Shown: piece after piece, positions 44,716 through 51,899 of the stretch | How positions within the stretch are numbered: the stretch's first letter is position 1 | Layout of the letters: each line of letters opens with the position of its first letter | Origin: Sphingobacteriaceae bacterium | GTDB lineage: Bacteria; Bacteroidota; Bacteroidia; Sphingobacteriales; Sphingobacteriaceae | Direction of reading: 5' to 3' | DNA length: 64,000 nt | Assembly: GCA_947463785.1 (NCBI GenBank) | Contig: CANHRG010000004.1 | Span: 62,001 to 126,000 of the forward strand | The notes under the pieces: generated by a model | Seen by the model: only the letters and a program-made list of their open reading frames with translations | Told to the model about the DNA's origin: nothing | Databases searched by the model: none | Made by a program: the position numbers and the translations under genes

Positions 44716-44736
44716 CCCAATTTTTTAGTTTGTCTA

Positions 44737-45549
44737 CTAAAGACCATAAGATTTCCGTACCATCATAAAGTAAAGCTTGTCAGAAAGTAGTTTTCTAATT
44801 TTCAACAGCATCGGCCCTGGTTTGCCAACTGTATACCTCATCTTACCGCTCTGGTCTAAAGCAGCTCGGTAAATTGTTCTTGCAACAACCTCGGGTCCCT
44901 CTGCGTCCTTCATTACTTTCTCTGCTGCATCATTGAATTTCTTGATGAAACCATCGTAAGCATCGGTATAATCTGGTTTGATAAATTGTCTGCTTCTTCC
45001 ATAAAAATCGGTTACAATGGGTCCTGGCTCAACCAGTTTTAACTGGATGTTGAATGATGCTAATTCATAATGCAAAGACTCTGTAAAACCCTCAACGGCG
45101 AACTTGGTAGAATGGTAAATGCTGTACAAAGGGAAAGTGATTCTACCTCCCATACTTGAGATCTGAATAATTCTTCCTCCATCTTGCTGACGCATCAATT
45201 GGATTGCTTCGCGGGTTACTCTCATCAAACCAAATACATTGGTATCAAATTGTTGATGTATCACCTCATCAGACATGGCTTCAAATGCACCGTCTACACC
45301 ATAACCTGCATTGTTAACTACCACATCAATGGTGCCAAACTCTTTTTTCACTTCATTGAAGGTTTTTGCAATACTATAGAGCTTGGTAACGTCTAATGTG
45401 TAGAGTTTTACGTTAGGTAGGTTTTCAAAATCTTTTTCATTTTCAGGATTTCTTTGGGTTGCTGCTACTCTCCACCCTTTTTGAGCAAATTCAAAAACGG
45501 TAGATTTTCCTATACCGCTTGAGGTTCCAGTGATTAAAATAGTTTTCAT
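44737..45549 (-). CDS. Short-chain dehydrogenase/reductase
   Basis: 270 aa classical SDR. NAD(P) motif ITGTSSGIGKSTVFE (TGxxxGxG), NNAGYG, catalytic Ser in IQISSMGGRI and YxxxK as YSIYHSTKFAVEGF. It ends LYFMMVRKSYGL. Divergent from a MerR-family gene 110 bp away, which is a typical aldehyde- or redox-responsive arrangement. Substrate unknown. Confidence 0.88.
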   Translation of the reverse strand: MKTILITGTSSGIGKSTVFEFAQKGWRVAATQRNPENEKDFENLPNVKLYTLDVTKLYSIAKTFNEVKKEFGTIDVVVNNAGYGVDGAFEAMSDEVIHQQFDTNVFGLMRVTREAIQLMRQQDGGRIIQISSMGGRITFPLYSIYHSTKFAVEGFTESLHYELASFNIQLKLVEPGPIVTDFYGRSRQFIKPDYTDAYDGFIKKFNDAAEKVMKDAEGPEVVARTIYRAALDQSGKMRYTVGKPGPMLLKIRKLLSDKLYFMMVRKSYGL

Positions 45550-45659
45550 TCTTGGTTTACGATTTAATGTTTTGCAAACCTAAACTTGTTGAATCAAACC
45601 ATCAACATTAGAGCATGGTCTATAGTTGATATTTATTTTTCCACATGCTAAATTTGAAA

Positions 45660-46022
45660 ATGCTTATCAACGAATTATCTAAAAGAACAGGAGTATCTAC
45701 ACACACTATAAGGTTCTACGAAAAGTCTGGGTTAATTAAGGGAAGTAGAGATGAAACCGTAAGTTCAAACAACTACTTTCATTACGATGAAGAGTCTGTT
45801 GAAAGATTGGAATTTATCAATGAAGCAAAGTCAGTAGGCTTCACCATCAGAGAAATAGGTCAGATGATTGACGCCTGGTATACTAACCGTTATGCTAAAG
45901 AGGATAAGTTGGCAATATTGGAGGAGAAACTGAAAACCCTTGATGCTAAAATAAAAGAGATCAAGATGATGAAGAAGACGATCAATGAGTTTAAGGATGA
46001 TGTCCTAAATGACAGGTGTTGA
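45660..46022 (+). CDS. MerR-family transcriptional regulator
   Basis: 120 aa from ATG 45660 (MLINELSKRTGVSTHTIRFY), with an upstream in-frame ATG at 45645. MerR HTH: INELSKRTGVSTHTIRFYEK, then LEFINEAKSVGFTIREIGQM and a long dimer helix (EDKLAILEEKLKTLDAKIKE). It lacks the Cys set of metal sensors. The only conspicuous Cys is the last residue (LNDRC). It probably regulates the divergent SDR gene. Confidence 0.85.
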   Translation: MLINELSKRTGVSTHTIRFYEKSGLIKGSRDETVSSNNYFHYDEESVERLEFINEAKSVGFTIREIGQMIDAWYTNRYAKEDKLAILEEKLKTLDAKIKEIKMMKKTINEFKDDVLNDRC

Positions 46023-46048
46023 TTTCTAAGTAAATCGTACTTTTACTA

Positions 46049-46076
46049 AACAATTTTGTTCACCCCGCAAATTGTT
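46049..46076. terminator. Possible weak terminator between convergent genes
   Basis: 8-bp AT-rich inverted repeat AACAATTT/AAATTGTT with a 12-nt loop between merR and the 282-aa gene. No strong T run. Confidence 0.35.
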
Positions 46077-46103
46077 CTTGATTTAGCAAAATAGTGTAGT
46101 CTT

Positions 46104-46952
46104 CTAATACAAAAAAGCTTGAATAGCATTAATCGACGATCGCTTCAGTTGAACTAAGTCTTTTAGCTCTTTGATATACAGACCCATAGACTTTTCGTTG
46201 TACACTACCTTGTATTTTGTTGAGAAATCAGATACCATGTATGTATCATCATCGTTCCCTGTTCTTATGAGTGGGAAAACAGAGCTTTCCAATTTATCTT
46301 CAGTCAAATATTTCGTTTCTATTCCTGAGGGAGTAAGTGAAACGTACGATATATCTGTTGTATACTTAGTCTTAGTTAGATAAACACCATAACCTTCACT
46401 ATCAAGTGTTTTGATGCCCATCTCAGGGCTTAAAGTATTGAACTCAGAGCTTGAGACCTTTTTGAAAATTGGGATATTTGTCTTGTCTGTAATCTTAACT
46501 GATGATGCTAATGACATATAGGAGAAAAACAGGTCTCCCCACTGGCTCTTGTCAAAAAGTTCAAAGCGTACTTTAGTAAAGTCAACCCCAAATTCGTTCA
46601 TCCAACCCTTACTCAGAAACATCAATAAAATTAGTTTCTTTTGATTTGTGAGGTTTGGGCCTTTAAGGGAGAATGACACGCATGAAACATTTGATAAGTC
46701 AGATAGCTTACTGACATTAAAGTCCAAAAGCTTCAATTCGAAGTGTGTAAATTCAGGTCTATTTTCAAGTAGGTATTCAGTCGCTCTAAGTTCCATTTGT
46801 TCTTGATACTGTTCAACAGCAGCAGCAACAGCAATAGCACCCCCAATTACCCCAGCAGCCACTGCTGCAACCTCACCAGCTTTCTGGGCATGTAGATTTT
46901 TAACATTCAAGGTTAACAAAGAGATTAAGAAAAAGATCGACAGTTTTTTCAT
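46104..46952 (-). CDS. Exported protein, unknown
   Basis: 282 aa from ATG 46952 (MKKLSIFFLISLLTLNVKNL, cleavage after HAQ). An Ala/Gly/Val-rich hydrophobic stretch follows (AAVAAGVIGGAIAVAAAVEQ), as in the exported protein at 37609, then a mixed alpha/beta domain without recognisable motif. Monocistronic. Possibly envelope-associated. Confidence 0.58.
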   Translation of the reverse strand: MKKLSIFFLISLLTLNVKNLHAQKAGEVAAVAAGVIGGAIAVAAAVEQYQEQMELRATEYLLENRPEFTHFELKLLDFNVSKLSDLSNVSCVSFSLKGPNLTNQKKLILLMFLSKGWMNEFGVDFTKVRFELFDKSQWGDLFFSYMSLASSVKITDKTNIPIFKKVSSSEFNTLSPEMGIKTLDSEGYGVYLTKTKYTTDISYVSLTPSGIETKYLTEDKLESSVFPLIRTGNDDDTYMVSDFSTKYKVVYNEKSMGLYIKELKDLVQLKRSSINAIQAFLY

Positions 46953-47028
46953 GAGATAGTACAATAATATTACCTGAAGTTATAAAATTAAGTGTAAAAA
47001 ACGCTTTAATATGAACAACATCTGAGTC

Positions 47029-48276
47029 TCATCCAACTTTTAGGACATCCTCCCAATCGGTAGTATAACTAGGACTGACATTCTCTCGTTTCATTGCCCA
47101 ACGTTTTTTAAACCCTTCAGAAGCAAGTCGAATGGTACCGCTACCATAGTAACGGTTCAATTGATCCATCAACTTACTCAGGCTGTTATTCTTAGGTCCG
47201 TTCCACTCTGTGAACAGGTGTAGCTGTACTTCCTGTTCAGGTATTAGACCAGTTGCAATAACAGCCACTTTGCTGTACTGATACCTTGGGTTGTAGATCG
47301 ATTTTAAGCCTCTTACAGCAGTTTTTATCAGGTCAGTAGTATTGTTTACTGGATGGCTTAATGGAAGGCTTATACAGGGGTTATGTTGAGGTAAATCCTT
47401 ACGGAACCTATTGGTTAATAGTTGGATATTCAGAATGGTTGCACAGCTCTGATCAGCACGTAGTTTTTCAGCCAAACGACTGGTATAACTACTGGTGGCT
47501 TCAGTGAGTTCCTCTAGGTTATTCGTCAGCTTGCCAAAAGACCTACTGGTGCAGATCGCTTGTTTGCGCTCCAGTACTTCCTTTAAAGGAATGCAAGATC
47601 TTCCCCATAGTTCATGCCACATCCTGAGGCCTTGGATAGTTAGTTTATTCTTAACCCAAGCTTCTGACTGCTTACGCAACTGTCCAGCAGTAAAAATATA
47701 GTCCAGTTCTAATTTAGCCTGATAAGCTCTACCAATTCCCCATAGGTCAGCAATAGGAAAATTTTCAACCGCCTCATGAATGGCTTCGTCTGATTCAAGC
47801 ACACAAACCCCAGATTCACTCTTCTTCGCTTTCTTATTGGCTAGCTTAGCCAAGGTTTTGGTAGGGGCTATTCCAATACTGACTGGAATGCCTGTGTTTT
47901 GGATAACTGATTGACGCATCTGATGAGCGTAAGTCTCCAGGCTGTCCATGCCTTTAAACCTTAAAAAGCACTCATCAATACTATAAACCTCTACTTCTGG
48001 AGTGAAGCGTGCCAAGTTATTCATTAACCTAGCACTAATATCAGCATACAGCGTATAGTTACTGCTGAATACTGCCACTTGCTCTTTTTCAATCAGCTCT
48101 TTAACCTTAAAATAGGGAACACCCATTTTGATACCCAGGGCTTTTGCCTCATTACTACGAGAAATAATACAGCCATCGTTATTACTCAGCACCACTACTG
48201 GCTTACCATTCAGCTCAGGCCTGAATAAACGCTCACAAGAAGCATAAAAGTTATTTCCATCAACGAGAGCGTACAT
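47029..48276 (-). CDS. umuC: DNA polymerase V catalytic subunit UmuC (Y family)
   Basis: 415 aa from ATG 48276 (MYALVDGNNFYASCERLFRP); the upstream in-frame Met overlaps umuD and is not family-like. Error-prone lesion-bypass polymerase. Catalytic carboxylates are intact: VDGNNFYASCE and YSIDECFLRF. PVSIGIAPTKTLAKLANKKA is the typical fingers/palm segment, and the little finger follows. It overlaps the umuD end by 17 bp. The frame is complete, in contrast to the fossil umuC at 40893. Confidence 0.95.
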   Translation of the reverse strand: MYALVDGNNFYASCERLFRPELNGKPVVVLSNNDGCIISRSNEAKALGIKMGVPYFKVKELIEKEQVAVFSSNYTLYADISARLMNNLARFTPEVEVYSIDECFLRFKGMDSLETYAHQMRQSVIQNTGIPVSIGIAPTKTLAKLANKKAKKSESGVCVLESDEAIHEAVENFPIADLWGIGRAYQAKLELDYIFTAGQLRKQSEAWVKNKLTIQGLRMWHELWGRSCIPLKEVLERKQAICTSRSFGKLTNNLEELTEATSSYTSRLAEKLRADQSCATILNIQLLTNRFRKDLPQHNPCISLPLSHPVNNTTDLIKTAVRGLKSIYNPRYQYSKVAVIATGLIPEQEVQLHLFTEWNGPKNNSLSKLMDQLNRYYGSGTIRLASEGFKKRWAMKRENVSPSYTTDWEDVLKVG

Positions 48277-48703
48277 AACATTTAGGTCTTTTTTGATGAG
48301 GTCTGCAAGACCAGGTAACCACCCCTCTGATGAGCAGTTCATTTTTTACCAGTTCAGGTTCTTCGTTCTCTCTTCCTGTCCCCAGAAAGACTTGCTTACC
48401 CAAAAGATATAACTGACGAACTTTCCATTCTCCCTGATACCAGATCACTACCAATGAACCATGTTTAGGCTTGATAGAGGTATCGTAAACAAATAGGGTG
48501 CCCCTACTAATACCCAGATTGATCAACTCGTCTGTAGTGGCTTCAGCGTAATAGGTATTCACAGGATCTGTCACCAGACGCTCCAAAATATTTAGGCGTC
48601 CTTCCATATAATCTTCAGCAGGACTTACAAAGCCTGTAGTCTTGCCTGGATTATCCAGAGGCTCTAAATCATCGTCTTTTGGGCTAATACGGTGTTGTAA
48701 CAT
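48260..48703 (-). CDS. umuD: UmuD-like protein lacking catalytic and cleavage residues
   Basis: 147 aa, collinear with E. coli UmuD without gaps through the core. SPAEDYMEGRLN, GISRGTLFVYD and KHGSLVVI identify the family. Where UmuD has the nucleophile Ser60 (GDSM), this has Glu59 (TDEL, codon GAG at 48527-48529). Where UmuD has Lys97 (VKKL), this has Arg96 (VRQL, codon CGT at 48416-48418). The cleavage site Cys24-Gly25 is Thr23-Gly24. Autocleavage and RecA-stimulated activation are therefore not expected. It is the first gene of umuDC, with a palindromic operator candidate upstream. Confidence 0.88.
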   Translation of the reverse strand: MLQHRISPKDDDLEPLDNPGKTTGFVSPAEDYMEGRLNILERLVTDPVNTYYAEATTDELINLGISRGTLFVYDTSIKPKHGSLVVIWYQGEWKVRQLYLLGKQVFLGTGRENEEPELVKNELLIRGVVTWSCRPHQKRPKCYVRSR

Positions 48704-48724
48704 GGTTCAAATTGGGGAACCAAA

Positions 48725-48743
48725 TTACTAAAATTTTTAGTAA
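48725..48743 (-). promoter_or_regulatory. Palindromic operator candidate of umuDC
   Basis: TTACTAAAATTTTTAGTAA: perfect 9-bp arms around one base, 21 bp upstream of the umuD ATG. It lies where the umuD promoter should be. It suits a dimeric SOS-type repressor. Confidence 0.65.
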
Positions 48744-48914
48744 ATAAAATAGGAGATGGTATGTTAATTTACCCAATAGCCCGTAAACACCATATTATGA
48801 AGATTACTTCACTTGTCACAAGAAACTGACCACACTGCAACTTTATATAAGAAATGATACGGTATGGATGCGATTCTGAAGGTCGGTAGAGGTATACTTG
48901 AATAAGAAATTGTT

Positions 48915-49649
48915 TCAACTTATACCCTGGGAATAGTTATTAGAACTGAAGAATTTAAAAAATATCCTAATAAATAACGCAAGAAGTATTAAAATAACTG
49001 AAATTACTTGAGCAGGGGAAAGAGAGATATTGAACAAGTTTCCTCTGTCATCGTCTCTGAAAAACTCTAAGAGAAATCTGATTACTCCATATAGGATAAA
49101 GTAATATAAGTATCTACTTTCAAATCGCACCCACTTAGTCACAATAAAATATATTATAATCAACATGATAGCCTCAACCAGTTGTGTTGGGATTCTATTA
49201 TTTCCAAGTGTTGAAAAAACACTAAAATCACTAATCAATCTACCATAACAACAACCTGCCATATAACAGCCAACTCTTCCGATAGCATGTGATAACAATA
49301 ATGCAGGTGTAGCTAAGTTTAGAAGTAATACGAATCTATTTAATGAAAAGTTTAGCAGCAGTAGATTAAGTGGTATAGCGACAACTAAACCACCATAGAA
49401 AGTAATCCCATACTGCCCTACTCTACTAAAGTCCCTATGAAAAAAGTTTTCAAAAATGGCAGCAAAAGCAAACCCAATTATGATATTAATACAAAAAATG
49501 ACTTCCTTATACTTTTTAATAAAAAAGTCATTTTTATTATATGTATGTTCTTGTTTTTCAAAGGTTTTGAATCCTATTATGAGAGATAAACCTACCAGCA
49601 AGTTATATGCTGGGAAGTCTATATCTCCTAGCTTGATGTAGGGGTACAT
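48915..49649 (-). CDS. Lgt-like (prolipoprotein diacylglyceryl transferase family) membrane protein
   Basis: 244 aa with seven or so membrane helices. The family fold is recognisable by ITFYGGLVVAI, HAIGRVGCYMAGCCYG, PTQLVEA and RFLLEFFRDD. It differs from housekeeping Lgt: His of SFHGGL is Tyr, and Asn and Glu of the GRxxNxxxGE motif are Cys, giving CYMAGCCYG. The conserved Arg is kept. It is the last gene of an operon with a lipoprotein and small membrane proteins. It may use another acceptor or lipid, which is inference. Confidence 0.82.
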   Translation of the reverse strand: MYPYIKLGDIDFPAYNLLVGLSLIIGFKTFEKQEHTYNKNDFFIKKYKEVIFCINIIIGFAFAAIFENFFHRDFSRVGQYGITFYGGLVVAIPLNLLLLNFSLNRFVLLLNLATPALLLSHAIGRVGCYMAGCCYGRLISDFSVFSTLGNNRIPTQLVEAIMLIIIYFIVTKWVRFESRYLYYFILYGVIRFLLEFFRDDDRGNLFNISLSPAQVISVILILLALFIRIFFKFFSSNNYSQGIS

Positions 49650-49651
49650 TA

Positions 49652-50026
49652 TCAGACATCAACCTTTTTTTGTACGAAACAGTATATAGCCCCAATGAGA
49701 TAAAATATGCAAACTATTAGTGAAAGTAAGCCTCCACCGCCCAAAGTTTCAAGACCAGCGAAAACTGTAGCTATTATCATTAATATCCCCGCAGTGTTGG
49801 GTTCTGATTTCCCCAGTATTCCACCCACCAGCCCCGATAAACCAGAGATTACACTAATAGCTACGATATAATTTCCAATACTTGAAGCCGAAGATGAATT
49901 AGCTGCCTCACCTATAGCACTTATAGCGGCACCACATGCTGCACCACACATTGCTGCTGGAATGTTCAACACTGTACCAATAATGCCCATAATGAGTGGC
50001 ACTTCAGATGTTCCTTTTTGTTTCAT
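49652..50026 (-). CDS. Four-helix membrane protein, unknown
   Basis: 124 aa. Four hydrophobic segments rich in Gly, Ala, Ser and Ile (VPLIMGIIGTVLNIPAAMCG, IVAISVISGLSGLVGGILG, AGILMIIATVFAGLETLGGG, LLSLIVCIFYLIGAIYCF). Only 2 bp separate its stop from the Lgt-like start, so the two are surely co-expressed. Resembles small DUF4064/DUF4190-like proteins in general build only. Confidence 0.65.
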   Translation of the reverse strand: MKQKGTSEVPLIMGIIGTVLNIPAAMCGAACGAAISAIGEAANSSSASSIGNYIVAISVISGLSGLVGGILGKSEPNTAGILMIIATVFAGLETLGGGGLLSLIVCIFYLIGAIYCFVQKKVDV

Positions 50027-50060
50027 TTTATTTATTGTTGAAAGTTTAAAGATTAGTAAT

Positions 50061-50492
50061 TTATTTATGATGACTAAAACTTAATATCACACTCCCATCT
50101 GGACCTTGTAGTGAAAGAACTGGTGCGAAAATATCGTAGTAATCAAACTTTACAGACTCACCAGACGAAATGAAATAAATATCCCCTGTTGTTTTACTCA
50201 AAGTGATTGATTCGGGGGTACACTCCCAGGTTCCTTCTCCCACAGAACTAGGCTCATAGTATTCTATTCTAAATGTACCATCAGTATTGATAGTGAGTTT
50301 TCCCTTATATTGATCGGCTTCCCATTGACCTATATATTGGCTTTCACCATTACTAGTTGTTTCATTCAAACTACTGTTATCAGCTGTGGTAGTTTCAGTA
50401 GCAACTTGTTCTGATTTATCCGGTTGTGTACAACCTGATAGCATTAAAAAACAACAAGTGATTAGCATTAACATTTTAAGATTTGTTTTCAT
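50061..50492 (-). CDS. Lipoprotein with small beta domain
   Basis: 143 aa from ATG 50492 (MKTNLKMLMLITCCFLMLSG-C). Lipobox MLSGC with the modified Cys at 21, then a Thr/Ser/Glu-rich linker (EQVATETTTADNSSLNET) and a compact beta domain (IGQWEADQYKGKLTINTDGT, FRIEYYEPSSVGEGTWEC) similar to lipocalin-like domains. The in-frame Met at 50597 overlaps the preceding gene and lacks a lipobox context. Next to an Lgt-like enzyme, it may be its dedicated substrate. Confidence 0.75.
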   Translation of the reverse strand: MKTNLKMLMLITCCFLMLSGCTQPDKSEQVATETTTADNSSLNETTSNGESQYIGQWEADQYKGKLTINTDGTFRIEYYEPSSVGEGTWECTPESITLSKTTGDIYFISSGESVKFDYYDIFAPVLSLQGPDGSVILSFSHHK

Positions 50493-50505
50493 TTTGATTG
50501 TGATT

Positions 50506-51042
50506 TTAAATAAAAAATAAGCCAGTAATAATAGATGTAATTGCAGCCAAGAGAACAATCGAGTCCATTTCAGATTGATCAAAATGCTTTGTTTCAAAAT
50601 TATATTTACCCAAGAGTGAAATTGGGGTTAATATCAATCCGAACACTAAAAAAATAACTCCTAAAGAAGCGTTTGTTTCTCCAACTTCCTCCCATCTACC
50701 GTTAAGTTTGTCTTTATTAAAATCAGGTTTTATCCAAACGGCCCCGAATAATCCGACTCCTATTATTTTTTCTTCATCCTGAATCTCAATTTTGGTTAAT
50801 GAAAAAACAAAGAAGTTGTCTCTAGTAACTAAATTGTCAATAATACCTTTTGCGATTCCAAATCCTATATTTTCACCTAATTTTTCGAAGGCATTTTGAG
50901 TGCGGCTTTCATTTTCTTTAGAATACTCTTGTTTTAGTTTATTTAAAACCGCAGAGCGATGTTCATCAGTACTCGGATTTGTTGATGCCATAATTGCTAT
51001 CAGTAATCCAAGAATTGAAAATGTGATTTGTGATTTATTCAT
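50506..51042 (-). CDS. Membrane protein, possibly DUF4359-like
   Basis: 178 aa. N-terminal signal anchor (ITFSILGLLIAIMASTNPS), a soluble domain (NAFEKLGENIGFGIAKGIID, RDNFFVFSLTKIEIQDEEKI) and two C-terminal membrane segments. The N-terminal anchor, the VTRDNFFVFSL block and the following GVGLFGAVW recall DUF4359 proteins. The match is by eye. It precedes the lipoprotein gene by 13 bp. Confidence 0.6.
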   Translation of the reverse strand: MNKSQITFSILGLLIAIMASTNPSTDEHRSAVLNKLKQEYSKENESRTQNAFEKLGENIGFGIAKGIIDNLVTRDNFFVFSLTKIEIQDEEKIIGVGLFGAVWIKPDFNKDKLNGRWEEVGETNASLGVIFLVFGLILTPISLLGKYNFETKHFDQSEMDSIVLLAAITSIITGLFFI

Positions 51043-51082
51043 GTTTAAAAGTCACTCTTTCGAGTAGATGAGATTTTTTTTG

Positions 51083-51358
51083 TTAGATAATTTCCAAAAT
51101 AACTAGCTGGGCAACGTATGGGCTTACCATATTGTTGGGGCATTCGTCCCAATATGGTTTGTTATAAAATTTTGCTTTTTGAATAGGCTCTTTTCGACAA
51201 TTCCTCACCTGCCTTTTAACAGATTGCACAAGACTAGCTTTTACGCTTATAGGATTTTTTAATTTTCCGAAACGAATTTGCAGGACATTTTTTTCGAATG
51301 AATAATCGAAGCGAGACCGTCCTCCCATCGTGGGAATGGTCAATAATCTCTTTAACAT
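51083..51358 (-). CDS. Hypothetical basic protein, 91 aa
   Basis: 91 aa, Lys/Arg-rich (KRQVRNCRKEPIQKAKFYNK), no signal peptide. C-terminal WDECPNNMVSPYVAQLVI looks like a conserved block. It starts 1 bp after the stop of the upstream exported protein gene, so it is translationally coupled. No family recognised. Confidence 0.5.
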   Translation of the reverse strand: MLKRLLTIPTMGGRSRFDYSFEKNVLQIRFGKLKNPISVKASLVQSVKRQVRNCRKEPIQKAKFYNKPYWDECPNNMVSPYVAQLVILEII

Positions 51359-51359
51359 A

Positions 51360-51731
51360 TCAGTTTTTATTACATTCCCATTCTTTTAACAAAACATATA
51401 TCTGTCCTTTATAACCATTCTGGATAACATTGAATTTACCACCTCTTGGACTATATAAATCGCCCAACAAAAATTTTCCTTGTTTGTTGGAAATCAGCTT
51501 AGTTGCAATAAACGTCCAGCTGGAACCGAAACCACTACCTGCATTGTAGTTGCTCATCCATGCTGGATGAATAGAACTGGTATCTGGAGCACTAAGAATT
51601 TTGCTTGACCCATTCGGCGGGTAGCAGCTTAGTTTAACATAAGATACTGAGTTCGAAACTCCAGCAGTTTGTTGAGCTATAACTTTGGCATTGGGAACAA
51701 ATAGAAAGATTGATAAAATAATAAATCTCAT
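51360..51731 (-). CDS. Exported protein, 123 aa, unknown
   Basis: From ATG 51731 (MRFIILSIFLFVPNAKVIAQ), which gives a signal peptide. The mature part is Ser/Gly/Asn-rich beta (KLSCYPPNGSSKILSAPDTS, GSGFGSSWTFIATKLISNKQ) with two Cys that could pair. First gene of the operon 51731-48915. Confidence 0.6.
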   Translation of the reverse strand: MRFIILSIFLFVPNAKVIAQQTAGVSNSVSYVKLSCYPPNGSSKILSAPDTSSIHPAWMSNYNAGSGFGSSWTFIATKLISNKQGKFLLGDLYSPRGGKFNVIQNGYKGQIYVLLKEWECNKN

Positions 51732-51899
51732 TTTGACTCCTAGTTTGAACAACTATTAAAATTATTAATCAATTCTAGGGCTTGTTAGGGGAATACAGAA
51801 CATTTATTACGTGAATTACGTTCAGTAACGCATTGGAACATATTTCTGTAATCCTAAAGCATTAAATGTGCTAACTTGGAGTATTATTATTACTGCCAA

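Noticed and set aside
48276-48342. Upstream in-frame start of umuC at 48342
   Set aside because: It lies inside umuD and adds residues unlike UmuC N-termini; MYALVDGNNF at 48276 is the family start.
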